Shown piece after piece: positions 15,975 through 24,265 of a stretch of 41,022 nt of DNA. The stretch's first letter is position 1. Each line of letters starts with the position of its first letter. The position numbers and the translations under genes are program-made. The notes beneath the pieces were generated by a model. The model ran no database searches. It was not told where the DNA came from and saw only the letters and a program-made list of their open reading frames with translations. Source of the stretch: Pseudomonadota bacterium (GTDB lineage: Bacteria; Pseudomonadota; Alphaproteobacteria; Caulobacterales; Caulobacteraceae); NCBI GenBank assembly GCA_021808285.1, contig JAKBBV010000023.1, positions 1 to 41,022 of the forward strand, in the 5' to 3' direction.

Positions 15975-17803
15975 ACGAACTCATCCTGCCGCCGGACCCG
16001 GCGGCGCTGGGTCTTAGAGATCCCCGTTATCGCCCGCGCCGGCTCGTCGTCGACCGGCGGGCCGACGGCTCGGTCGTCTTGACGCATCCAGGCGCTTTCG
16101 ACGTGAGCGTTGCGACCCCGCTCGACGCCGTGCGCCGATGGGCCGAACTGACGCCAACAGCGCCGTGGCTCGCCGAGCGGTCAGGGGAGGGCTGGCGCAT
16201 CACGACCTATGCCGAAGGGCTGGAGCGGATCGAAGCCCTCGCCGGGGGACTCGGCGAACTCGCCCTTGGCCCGGAGGCTCCGCTCCTGGTCCTGGCGCGA
16301 AACAGCATCGATCACGCGCTCATCGCCTTCGCCGCCATGAGCCAGGCGATTCCTGTGGCGGCGATCTCGCCCCAGTACGGCCTTCACGGCGCGGTCCTCG
16401 CGCGGCTGGGCCACGCCGTAGACTTGATCCGTCCCGGCGCCGTTCTGGTGGACGAAGCCCGGATGTTCGCCACGGCGCTCGAATCCGACTTTCTGGCGCA
16501 TCTGCCGGTGATCGCCTCGATCCCCTCAGCGCCCGACCAGATCGCCGTTGAGGCGCTGGCCCGAGCGGCGCCCGTCGCCCCTCGAGCCCGCCCGGACGAT
16601 ATCGCCAAACTGCTGCTGACATCGGGGTCAACCGGGCAGCCCAAGGCCGTAGTCTGTCTGCAAAAGGCGGTGGCGATCACCGCCGCACAGGTCGCCGCCT
16701 GTTATGACGATCCAGAGCCGCCGGTCGTGGTTAATCAGGCGCCTTGGAGCCACAGCCTAGGCGCCAATGCGATCCTGCAGATGGTCACCCATCGGGGCGG
16801 CGTGCTCTATATCGACGCCGGCCAGCCCGTGGCCGGACGGCACATCGAGACAGTGCGCAACCTCGCGGAGATTGCGCCGACCTATCACAATATGGTGCCG
16901 GCGGGCTGGGACCTTCTGTCCGGAGAACTTGAGCGCAACGCCGACCTGGCGCACCGCTTCTTCAGCCGCGTGAGGGTTCTCCAGTATGGAGGGGCGGCCC
17001 TGTCCCAGAGCACCTGCGATCGGATCCAGGCCGTGGCGCGCGCGGTGGCGGGAGAAGGCATCAGCTTCGCCAGCGGCTATGGCGCCACGGAAACAGGCCC
17101 AACGGCAACCAACGTCCACTGGCCCAACCTCACCATGGGGTTAATGGGACTGCCCGTGCCTGGCGCCACGGTGAAGCTCACACCGGCCCAGGGCAGGCTG
17201 GAATTCCGGGTCAAGGGCCCGCAGGTGTGTGCAGGCTATTTCCGCAACCCTGCGGCGACCAAGGCGGCCTTCGACGAGGAGGGTTTTTACAAACTCGGCG
17301 ACGCCGCCGCGCCGGTCGACCCCAACCGGCTGGAGAGGGGTTTGAAGTTTGACGGGCGACTGTCGGAGAACTTCAAGCTTTCCAACGGAACCTTCGTCAA
17401 TGTCGGAGGACTGAGGATCGCCCTGATCTCCAGCATCGGCGGCGCGGCGTCCGACGCCGTCATCTGTGGGGAAGGAAAGGACCGGGTCGGCGCGCTGGTG
17501 TTCCTGAACGCCCCCTTCTGCCAGGCCCTCGCCGGTGCGCTTGCGGACGAAAGCGATATCGCTTCCCGCGAGGATATACGCAAAGCCATCCGAGATGGCG
17601 TGATGCGACACAACAGTGCGGCCCAGGGCGCTGCGGGCCGGCTCGGGCGGGTTCTGATCCTTTCCGACGCCCCTGACGCGCCGTCCGGCGAGATCACAGA
17701 TAAGGGTTACATCAATCAGTCGCTCGCGCGATCACGACGCGCCCCCGATGTGGCTCGGTTGTTCGCAAACCCTCCCGACCCGTCCGTGCTGAGTTTCGAC
17801 TGA
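15971..17803 (+). CDS. Feruloyl-CoA synthase-like AMP-dependent ligase
   Basis: A 610-residue ANL-superfamily acyl-CoA synthetase. The ATP motif LLLTSGSTGQPKAV is near 213, YGATETGPTATN near 370, and FKLSNGTFVNVGGLR near 467; the last is characteristic of feruloyl-CoA synthases that activate hydroxycinnamic acids for side-chain removal. The C-terminal lysine region is PSGEITDKGYINQ. No hydratase-lyase or vanillin dehydrogenase gene is nearby, so the substrate is inferred from sequence only. ATG overlaps the dihydroorotase stop (ATGA), so translation is likely coupled, an unexpected pairing. Confidence 0.82.
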   Translation: MNELILPPDPAALGLRDPRYRPRRLVVDRRADGSVVLTHPGAFDVSVATPLDAVRRWAELTPTAPWLAERSGEGWRITTYAEGLERIEALAGGLGELALGPEAPLLVLARNSIDHALIAFAAMSQAIPVAAISPQYGLHGAVLARLGHAVDLIRPGAVLVDEARMFATALESDFLAHLPVIASIPSAPDQIAVEALARAAPVAPRARPDDIAKLLLTSGSTGQPKAVVCLQKAVAITAAQVAACYDDPEPPVVVNQAPWSHSLGANAILQMVTHRGGVLYIDAGQPVAGRHIETVRNLAEIAPTYHNMVPAGWDLLSGELERNADLAHRFFSRVRVLQYGGAALSQSTCDRIQAVARAVAGEGISFASGYGATETGPTATNVHWPNLTMGLMGLPVPGATVKLTPAQGRLEFRVKGPQVCAGYFRNPAATKAAFDEEGFYKLGDAAAPVDPNRLERGLKFDGRLSENFKLSNGTFVNVGGLRIALISSIGGAASDAVICGEGKDRVGALVFLNAPFCQALAGALADESDIASREDIRKAIRDGVMRHNSAAQGAAGRLGRVLILSDAPDAPSGEITDKGYINQSLARSRRAPDVARLFANPPDPSVLSFD

Positions 17804-17808
17804 AGGGT

Positions 17809-17842
17809 CCCGGGGCGAGGGCTTCGCGGCGCCCGCCCCGGG
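17809..17842. terminator. GC-rich hairpin between convergent genes
   Basis: CCCGGGGCG at 17809-17817 pairs perfectly with CGCCCCGGG at 17834-17842, with a 16-base loop. It fills the short gap between the convergent CoA ligase and cysteine-repeat protein genes and would act in both directions. No T-run follows. Confidence 0.5.
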
Positions 17843-17854
17843 GTGATCGCCTCA

Positions 17855-19231
17855 TCAGCTCTTCTTCGGCGTATTTCCGGGCAGCTGGCAACCGCCGTTA
17901 ATCTCACCCGCCTGAGCGCAGATGATGGCCTCTGACGCTTTCATAGGCTGCGGCGGATTCACGGCGAACTTCAGCATGTAGCCTTGCAGCCCATCGGAAC
18001 AGCCTACCTCGATGAAGCCTGTCTTTTCCTGAGCGTTCAGGCCGACGACGCGGCTCTCCGACACCGTGCAGCTATTGCGGCCCAGGCTCTTGAGATCATC
18101 GGTGAGACTCGCAAAGCTGGCCGACGGCTTGGTCAGGCTGCAGCGATAGCCCACCAGTTCAGAGTGGGCGCAGTCATAGACCGCCGACGGGTCCGACGCG
18201 GTCGCACCAAAGAAACCAATTCCGCCCTCCGGACGGTTGGAGCAGGCCAGTTCCACCACTTCCGTGTTGGCCAGATCCGCCTTACCAGGCAAGGGAGCAT
18301 AGCCGGAGACGGCGCAGTCAAATCCCGCCTTCTTTGAGAGTTGCGTGTAGAGAGCCGCCTGTTCGGTCTTTGCCTGACGCGTATCGGTCAGTTTACAGCC
18401 GCCGAGAATCATATCGGCGTCGGCGCAGGCGATGGTGTCCGCCAGAGCGCCGTTCGGCGCCTCGATCAGGACATAGCCTTTTCCGTCCGAACAGGCCTCC
18501 TCATAGTAGGATTTGCCGCTTTGGGCCTCACCGAGAAAACCTCTGCCGCCATCCTTGATCGTGCAGTTCTTGTTCGCCTGCGCATTCAGGCGGTCGACGA
18601 CCGCCAGCTGCGTGGCGCGGTCCGTCAGTTCGCATTTGAGGTTGGAGGTGTCGGGCACCATGATGCACGGATTGACGACCACAGGCTTGTCCAGCCTAAG
18701 AGGCGATGAGGTCACCAGGATGAAGCCCCCCGGGTTGTTCGAGCACGCCAGCTCAAAGAAGGTGTTGGAAGCGGACTGACCTATGGCCCGCACCTTGTCC
18801 GGCGTGCAGGTCAGTTGAGCCTTGGCGATATAGGGCGAGAGGCCTGCATTGGGATCAGAATTATCCGGCAGCATGCATCGCGACGTGCTGGGCTTGCCAT
18901 CAGCCTGAGGCTGATCCGCCTGTATGCAGGTGAAGGCGCTGACGGCGTCCCCCTTCTGCACCAGAACCAGGCCCTCGGACGCCTTGCAGGCGACCTCGTA
19001 AGCCGTCTGCTTGACCTTGGTCTTGGGGTCCGTGCCTTCGCCAATGATCCGCGCGTCCGAGGGATCACAATCCGCCCCTGCCGCCGAAATCAGGCCGGGC
19101 GCTGCAGCCATGCCCTTGGCGCGCGCCTCCTTGGATATCGGGGGAGGCGCGGCATCCTTCGCCCAGACGGTCGCCGGCGCAATGAGCGCCAGCAGCAGGG
19201 CTGCGAGGAGCCCCGTGCGTATCGCCTTCAT
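17855..19231 (-). CDS. Exported protein with five cysteine-rich tandem repeats
   Basis: A 458-residue protein of unknown function. Residues 1-24 (MKAIRTGLLAALLLALIAPATVWA) form a clear signal peptide with an AxA-type cleavage site before KDAAPP. The mature protein consists of five related units of about 70-80 residues, each with four cysteines: C, about 25-30 residues, then an E-x-[AG]-C-(S) segment (VACKASEGLVLV, LACSNNPGGFILV, EACSDGKGYVLI, LACSNRPEGGIGFF, VGCSDGLQGYML), then a third C, then C with Leu/Met (CMLPDN, CELTD, CKLTD, CSLTK, CQLPG). Twenty cysteines in regular spacing point to disulfides in the periplasm or outside the cell. GGGAGA upstream supports the ATG. Confidence 0.85.
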   Translation of the reverse strand: MKAIRTGLLAALLLALIAPATVWAKDAAPPPISKEARAKGMAAAPGLISAAGADCDPSDARIIGEGTDPKTKVKQTAYEVACKASEGLVLVQKGDAVSAFTCIQADQPQADGKPSTSRCMLPDNSDPNAGLSPYIAKAQLTCTPDKVRAIGQSASNTFFELACSNNPGGFILVTSSPLRLDKPVVVNPCIMVPDTSNLKCELTDRATQLAVVDRLNAQANKNCTIKDGGRGFLGEAQSGKSYYEEACSDGKGYVLIEAPNGALADTIACADADMILGGCKLTDTRQAKTEQAALYTQLSKKAGFDCAVSGYAPLPGKADLANTEVVELACSNRPEGGIGFFGATASDPSAVYDCAHSELVGYRCSLTKPSASFASLTDDLKSLGRNSCTVSESRVVGLNAQEKTGFIEVGCSDGLQGYMLKFAVNPPQPMKASEAIICAQAGEINGGCQLPGNTPKKS

Positions 19232-19347
19232 GGAAGGTCTCCCTCATAAGTCTCGATTACAAGATCGTTGGCTTCCCCCATGCCTCGCACGGCCATCGGG
19301 GGTCAAGACGTCTGCCCCGCCCCGTCGCCACTGGAGACCCGATCACC

Positions 19348-19839
19348 ATGAGCCTTTCACTTCGTCCCGCCCGAATCGCCGACGGGCCTCTGATCCTGGC
19401 GTTCATCCAGGAGCTCGCGGCCTATGAGCAGATGGCCGACCAGGTGCGCGCGACCCTGAGAGACGTGGAGGGGATGCTGTTCTGCGACCACCCGCGTGCG
19501 TTCTGCGACATCGCTGAATGGGATCAGGAGCCAATCGGATTCGCTTTCTGGTTTTATAATCTATCGACCTTCGAAGGACGCCACGGGATCTATCTTGAGG
19601 ACATCTATGTCCGGCCGACGTTCAGGGGGCGGGGCGCCGGTCTGGCGCTGATGGCCGGCCTGGCGCGACGCTGCCTTGCCGAGGGCTTGGGTCGAATGGA
19701 CTGGTCGGTGCTTGACTGGAACAGCCCGGCGCGGGCGTTTTACGATGGGCTGGGCGCGTCAGAGCAGGCACAATGGATCACCCGGCGCCTGTCAGGGGAG
19801 GCTCTCGCCCGGTTGGCTTCGGTGCAGCCGGCAGGTTGA
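19348..19839 (+). CDS. GNAT family N-acetyltransferase
   Basis: A 163-residue GNAT acetyltransferase. The acetyl-CoA motif is VRPTFRGRGAGLALM (near 89-103), preceded by IYLEDIY and followed by GRMDWSVLDWNSPARAFYDGLGA, a layout seen in the spermidine/diamine acetyltransferase (SSAT-like) branch. The acceptor amine is not identifiable. GGAG lies upstream of the ATG at 19348. It is divergent from the cysteine-repeat protein across 116 bases, and the cobalamin riboswitch follows it. Confidence 0.88.
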   Translation: MSLSLRPARIADGPLILAFIQELAAYEQMADQVRATLRDVEGMLFCDHPRAFCDIAEWDQEPIGFAFWFYNLSTFEGRHGIYLEDIYVRPTFRGRGAGLALMAGLARRCLAEGLGRMDWSVLDWNSPARAFYDGLGASEQAQWITRRLSGEALARLASVQPAG

Positions 19840-19861
19840 CGACCCGACCGATTTGGGGGCA

Positions 19862-20185
19862 CCTGACTGCGTGGCTCCCGAAAGGGATTAATAGGGAATG
19901 CGGTGAGAGGCGCCCCGCATGGGGAGAGCTTCAATGCCGCAGCTGACCCCGCAACTGTAAGCGGAGAGTCTGACAGTCTCCAAGGTGTATGGCGCTCACG
20001 TCGATTCGTTTGGCGAGGGCGCAAGGCGCTGAGGAAACCAAAGCCTGGGAACGATCGGCGTCTTCGCGATTTTGCGTCGACGCCCCGTCCTCCGGCAGGC
20101 CACTGGCTCTTCGTGGGCCGGGAAGGCCGGTCTGTCGCGACGAAGACCCGCGAGCCAGGAGACCTGCCACACGTCGTGGTCACAC
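19862..20185 (+). ncRNA. Cobalamin (B12) riboswitch with enlarged internal arm
   Basis: Conserved blocks of the adenosylcobalamin-type riboswitch are in order: ATTAATAGGGAATGCGGTG (19887-19905), GCCGCAGCTGACCCCGCAAC with TGTAAGCGG (19936-19964), GCCACTGG (20099-20106), GGGCCGGGAAGGCC (20115-20128) and GAGCCAGGAGACCTGCC (20152-20168). These form the core binding site and the receptor for the kissing loop. The stretch between TGTAAGCGG and GCCACTGG is about 134 bases, much longer than usual, and contains its own hairpins (for example GGCGTC pairing with GACGCC). It lies upstream of a BtuB-like receptor gene, which it should repress when cobalamin is plentiful. Outer boundaries are approximate. 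Confidence 0.93.
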
Positions 20186-20281
20186 GCGAACGCGTCGGGC
20201 GGGGTGCTCCGAAGCGGACGGCGGAGTTGCGCGCGGAGGGCCCCAGAGATGGCCCGAGGCAGGCGGGAGTCGTCGTCGCAT

Positions 20282-20312
20282 TCGCGGTGACGTGTCACGT
20301 CTTACCGCGAGG
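20282..20312 (+). promoter_or_regulatory. Hairpin overlapping the btuB ribosome binding site
   Basis: TCGCGGT at 20282-20288 pairs exactly with ACCGCGA at 20304-20310. The 3' arm covers the first bases of GAGG (20309-20312), the likely ribosome binding site for the ATG at 20323. Inside the loop lies GTGAC-GT-GTCAC (20287-20298), which overlaps the 5' arm and could compete. This is a plausible expression platform, hiding the ribosome binding site when cobalamin is bound; that role is inferred. Confidence 0.5.
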
Positions 20313-20322
20313 TCATTTCGAA

Positions 20323-22269
20323 ATGTCGTCTTCTCTTAAAGCCGCCGCAGGAGCGGGACTTGTCGCCTGCGCACTATCCGGCCCGTCCCCCGCCAATGCG
20401 CAGGATATCAGTCAGGCTCCCAAGACCGACGTGTCGGCCGTCGTCGTCACCGCGACGCGGGTCGCCACCCCGTTGGACCAAGTCGCCAGCTCGATCACGC
20501 TGATCACCGACAAGGACCTGAAGGATTTCCAGTGGCGCGACCTTCCGAGCGCCTTGCGAACGACCCCCGGACTGGACGTCGTGCAGACCGGCGGCCCGGG
20601 GGGACTGACTTCGGTTTTCATTCGAGGCGCCGACGCCAATCATACCGCGGTGTTCATCGACGGAATCGACGTGGAGGATCCCAGTGTGGGCGCCTTCGAT
20701 TTCGGCCAGGTGATGACGGCCGGCATCGACCGGATCGAGGTCCTGCGCGGCCCCTCCTCCAGCCTGTACGGGTCCGATGCCGTCGGCGGGGTGATCAATA
20801 TCATTACCCAGCGCGGGGCTGGTCCGGCCCATATCGAGGCCACGGTGGAAGGCGGCAGTTTCGATACGATCAACGCCAATGCGCGGCTCTCAGGCGGAGA
20901 TCAACGCTTCGACTACAGCGTCGAGCTCTCCAACTCCTATTCGGGGGCCACGCCAATCACTCCGCTCGGCCTGCTCACCTCTGGCGAGGCGCTCAACAAT
21001 GACCGCTACGAGAACTTCACGGCGTCCACCAAGTTCGACTATCAGCTCGCCCCTGACCTCAGCCTGGGCCTTGTCGCCCGCTTCGTGAACGCGGACCTGC
21101 GCTACACCGGCGAGGATTATGCGGTCTTCCCGGCGATCCCGGACCCCAACCAGTCCGACCAGCTGACGAGGCAGATCTTCACGCGCGCCGAGGCCAGACT
21201 CACCAGTTGGGGCGGACGCCTAGAGAACGTGTTCGGGTTCGGTTACACGCTCTATCGGACGTCTATCCTCTCGCCCAACGATGGGTTTGGGCCCTCACCT
21301 CCGACCCTTGATGACGGCGACCGCATTCGCGGCGACTGGCAGGGAACGCTTCAGCTATCGAAACTCGCCACGCTTGTTCTGGGGGCCGACGCCAATCTCG
21401 ATCGCCTGAACGACAGCCCGATCAACGCCAGCGATGCCCGCGGCGCCGTCTTCGGTGAGGCGATTCTGACGCCGCTCCAGAACCTGAACCTCTCGGCCAG
21501 CATTCGCGAGGACGATGACCAGCGCTTCGGTTCGGCGGCCACCTGGCGCATCGCTCCGGTCTACACGCTCGCGGCCACGGGAACGCAAATCAAGGCAAGC
21601 GTCGGCACCGGCTTCAAAGCCCCAACCTTGCAAGAACTCTACGTGAGTTATCCCAGCTTCGACTTTTTTGCTAACCCGAACCTCAGGCCGGAGCGCAGTC
21701 AGGGGTACGACGTTGGGTTCGAACAGCCCTTGTTCGGCGACGTGTTCCGCTTTGGCTCGACCTGGTTCCACAACGTGATCACCGACCTGATCGACACGAA
21801 TGCAGACGGCACATCCTACGCCAATATCGGTCGCGCCACGACCTACGGCTCCGAAACCTTCGCCACCCTCAAGATCTCGCCTCGGTTCAATCTGAGAGCT
21901 GACTATACCTACACCTTCACCCAGGATGACGCGACGGATCAGGAACTCCTGCGACGGCCCAAGGACATCGCCAGCCTGACAGGCGACTGGACCCCTACCC
22001 CGCGCCTCCAACTCTCGGCGACGCTCTACTACAAGGGCGGCTGGGTCGACGGGAGCCGGGACTTTTCTGTCCCGCGTCTCTGGGCAAGCCCCTATGCGAC
22101 GGTGAACCTGGCCGCCACCTACAAGCTCAATGACAAGATCAGCGTTTTCACGCGAATCGATAACCTGTTGAACAGGCAGTACCAGGACCCCGTTGGCTTC
22201 GAACAGCCCGGCATCGGGGTGTTCGGCGGGTTCACCGTGAAGCTCGACGTCGCGAAGGCGGCTTCATAG
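20323..22269 (+). CDS. btuB: TonB-dependent vitamin B12 receptor, BtuB-like
   Basis: A 648-residue outer-membrane receptor. Signal peptide MSSSLKAAAGAGLVACALSG... ends near ANAQD. The TonB box region is VSAVVVTATRVATP, then the plug domain (ITLITDKDLKDFQWRDLPSALRTTPGLDV, FIRGADANHTAVFIDGIDV, IDRIEVLRGPSSSLYGSDAVGGVINIITQ) and the 22-strand barrel with late motifs ASVGTGFKAPTLQELY and NPNLRPERSQGYDVGFEQ. The upstream riboswitch supports cobalamin or a cobamide as substrate. The open frame extends 140 codons upstream through the riboswitch, so automated starts there are wrong. The C-terminus ends KLDVAKAAS, not in the usual aromatic residue. Confidence 0.92.
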   Translation: MSSSLKAAAGAGLVACALSGPSPANAQDISQAPKTDVSAVVVTATRVATPLDQVASSITLITDKDLKDFQWRDLPSALRTTPGLDVVQTGGPGGLTSVFIRGADANHTAVFIDGIDVEDPSVGAFDFGQVMTAGIDRIEVLRGPSSSLYGSDAVGGVINIITQRGAGPAHIEATVEGGSFDTINANARLSGGDQRFDYSVELSNSYSGATPITPLGLLTSGEALNNDRYENFTASTKFDYQLAPDLSLGLVARFVNADLRYTGEDYAVFPAIPDPNQSDQLTRQIFTRAEARLTSWGGRLENVFGFGYTLYRTSILSPNDGFGPSPPTLDDGDRIRGDWQGTLQLSKLATLVLGADANLDRLNDSPINASDARGAVFGEAILTPLQNLNLSASIREDDDQRFGSAATWRIAPVYTLAATGTQIKASVGTGFKAPTLQELYVSYPSFDFFANPNLRPERSQGYDVGFEQPLFGDVFRFGSTWFHNVITDLIDTNADGTSYANIGRATTYGSETFATLKISPRFNLRADYTYTFTQDDATDQELLRRPKDIASLTGDWTPTPRLQLSATLYYKGGWVDGSRDFSVPRLWASPYATVNLAATYKLNDKISVFTRIDNLLNRQYQDPVGFEQPGIGVFGGFTVKLDVAKAAS

Positions 22270-22289
22270 GGCGACGGCGGAAGGTCGGC

Positions 22290-23171
22290 TCAGGCGGCTG
22301 CCCAGCGATGAGGGGTCGGGTCGAAGAGGTCCGGTTCCTCAAGCGCCATATCATCCCAGTCCAGGTCCGGGGGCGGATTGGCGGCGGCGGCAACTATCGC
22401 CGACAGCTCGGCGGCCGTGGAGGCCCCGGCGATCACGACATCCGCCTCGTGGCGGGACAGGGCGAATCCGAGCGCCGCCTGCAACGGATCGCTCCGCCCT
22501 TCTGCGATCATACGCCGCGCTCGCGACAACCGGACAGCCGCCGCCTTCAGATGCGACGGAACCCGATCGGGGGGGCGGAACAGCGGGCCGTTGAGGAAGA
22601 TCGCGCGCAGATGAACCTCGATGCCGAGGTCCCGAACGGCCTTGAGGCTTCCGTCGACCAGGAGTCTCTGGTCGAGCAGGCTCGCCGGCGCCTGGATGAG
22701 GTCGGGATGGAACCGGCGGGCGAGGCCGAGCGGGTCATCGGACGCGTAGGCCGAAATCCCGATCCGATCAAACAGCCCTTCGTCGCGGAGACGACGCAGT
22801 CGCGTCCACACCTCTCCGCCGAACGGCGAGAAGAGATCGCCCGCCGCCTGGACCATAATCGCATCGGCCCGACTGACCGCCAGTCTCGCCAGCGAAGCTC
22901 GCGCTTCGGCCTCGACGTGGTCCGGTCCCTTATCGCCGCGCGCGGCCTTGACCGTCAGTCGAAGATGACAGGGGCGCGGCATGGCGGCGCCGATCACCGC
23001 CTCGCCATGAGCGGAAGCGGCTCCGGCATCAAGAACCGCGAGGCCGGAGCGCTCCGCGAGCCCGAGCATGTCGCGGACTTCCGCCTCGGGCGACCGAGCC
23101 GAGCCCCGGGACCGCCCGTCCAGTCCGAACTGGGCGACGCCCAGACCGAGCTTTGAAACCAGAGGATGCAT
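22290..23171 (-). CDS. Aldo/keto reductase family protein with altered active site
   Basis: A 293-residue TIM-barrel protein of the aldo/keto reductase family, recognised from the N-terminal SKLGLGVAQFGLDG, the central IGISAYASDDPLGLARRFHPDLIQAPASLLDQRL and the C-terminal ALGFALSRHEADVVIAGASTAAELSAI cofactor region. Of the catalytic tetrad only Asp48 and Lys75 (LTVKAAR) are evident: the Tyr position reads LDAGAASAHGE and the His position reads IMVQAAGD. It may be non-catalytic or use other chemistry. ATG at 23171 has AGG four bases upstream; a GTG nine codons earlier is an alternative. It ends 20 bases from btuB, convergently. Confidence 0.8.
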   Translation of the reverse strand: MHPLVSKLGLGVAQFGLDGRSRGSARSPEAEVRDMLGLAERSGLAVLDAGAASAHGEAVIGAAMPRPCHLRLTVKAARGDKGPDHVEAEARASLARLAVSRADAIMVQAAGDLFSPFGGEVWTRLRRLRDEGLFDRIGISAYASDDPLGLARRFHPDLIQAPASLLDQRLLVDGSLKAVRDLGIEVHLRAIFLNGPLFRPPDRVPSHLKAAAVRLSRARRMIAEGRSDPLQAALGFALSRHEADVVIAGASTAAELSAIVAAAANPPPDLDWDDMALEEPDLFDPTPHRWAAA

Positions 23172-23368
23172 AAGACCTGCCGCGTCCTTTCCTTCCACCG
23201 ACGACGCGGCGGCCCGGGCGCAAGATGCGCGATAGGTGTAAAGAAGCGGTATCGAGGAGCTTGAACGAAGGTTAATGGCTGACCATGGACTCCAACGGCG
23301 CCCACGGCCCTGACAGGTCCCTGACCGGTTCGGCGATGCTGTTCCGGCGAGGACATTCCTGAGCCCAG

Positions 23369-24259
23369 ATGGACACCTTTCCGGCCTATATCCCGCTTAG
23401 CGGATGCCGCGTCGTTATCGTTGGCGAGGGCGAGGCCGCAACGAACAAGGCGCGCCTCTTTGAGGACTCGCCGGTCGTCGTCGAGCGGATCGCCCTGACG
23501 GCGGCGCGGGACCCGGAAGCCTTCGCGGGGGCAAAACTCGTCTTCATCGCCGCCGCACCGGATGAGGCCGCCGACATTATCCGGGTTGCGAAGGCCGCCG
23601 GAGCGCTGGTTAACGCCATCGACCTTCCCGATCTGTCGGATTTTGTCAGCCCCAGCATTGTGGACAGGGGGCGGCTGGTCATTGGCATCGGCACCTCGGG
23701 CGCCGCTCCGGTGATCGGCTCGTGGTTAAGGAGCCAGATCGAGACGGTGATTCCCCCGGGACTGTCCCGCCTGGTCGGACTTCTTGCAGAACGTCGGAAA
23801 CAGATTCGCGAGGCCCTTCCCGAAATGGCGCGCCGACGCGCCTTTTTCAGAGGGCTTCTCACTGGCCCCCTGGCGACCGGCGAGCTGGACCCGGACAAGG
23901 CGTCTCGGGCGCTTGAGGAGGCTCTCGCCGCCGCCAATAGCGGCGAACCCCGGCCAGGCAGGTTCTGGGCCATCGAAACCCCTGCAGACCTTGGGCGGCT
24001 GTCCTTGAGAGCCGTTCAGGCGCTGAATGCCGCCGATATTGCTTTCGCCCTTGATGGCGCTGGGGCGGCGCTCTCACGATTCACCCGCAGGGACGCGGAA
24101 TGCTGGATGAACCCGACGCCTGACCAGGTCGTGAAGGCCGTATCGTCCGGTCTCGGCGTCGCCGCCACTTTCAGCGTCACGCCGTTCGACTACCTGAAAG
24201 ACGTTGAAGATCTGGGCGCAGCCGTGATCCGGCTCACCGCGGCCCCGGCGCCGTGGTGA
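23369..24259 (+). CDS. cysG: Siroheme synthase-type precorrin-2 dehydrogenase/ferrochelatase (short CysG)
   Basis: A 296-residue protein whose N-terminal ~200 residues match CysGB/Met8: PLSGCRVVIVGEGEAATNKARLF (NAD-binding), VNAIDLPDLSDFVSPSIVDRGRLVIGIGTSGAAPVIGSWLR (with the catalytic-type Asp) and the dimerisation part LAERRKQIREALP. It should oxidise precorrin-2 and insert iron to give siroheme. The last ~100 residues (FWAIETPADLGRLSLRAVQALNAADIAFAL...SRFTRRDAECWM) resemble only the start of a uroporphyrinogen-III methyltransferase domain, so methylation must come from another gene. No sulfite or nitrite reductase genes are adjacent. Confidence 0.85.
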   Translation: MDTFPAYIPLSGCRVVIVGEGEAATNKARLFEDSPVVVERIALTAARDPEAFAGAKLVFIAAAPDEAADIIRVAKAAGALVNAIDLPDLSDFVSPSIVDRGRLVIGIGTSGAAPVIGSWLRSQIETVIPPGLSRLVGLLAERRKQIREALPEMARRRAFFRGLLTGPLATGELDPDKASRALEEALAAANSGEPRPGRFWAIETPADLGRLSLRAVQALNAADIAFALDGAGAALSRFTRRDAECWMNPTPDQVVKAVSSGLGVAATFSVTPFDYLKDVEDLGAAVIRLTAAPAPW

Positions 24260-24265
24260 CGATCC

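Noticed and set aside
19903-20322. N-terminal extension of the BtuB frame
   Set aside because: These 140 codons lie within the cobalamin riboswitch and its leader; the signal peptide begins at 20323.
23270-23300. TTAA half-site as a CtrA binding site
   Set aside because: No second TTAA at the seven-base spacing required; other single TTAA sites, as at 37148, fail likewise.
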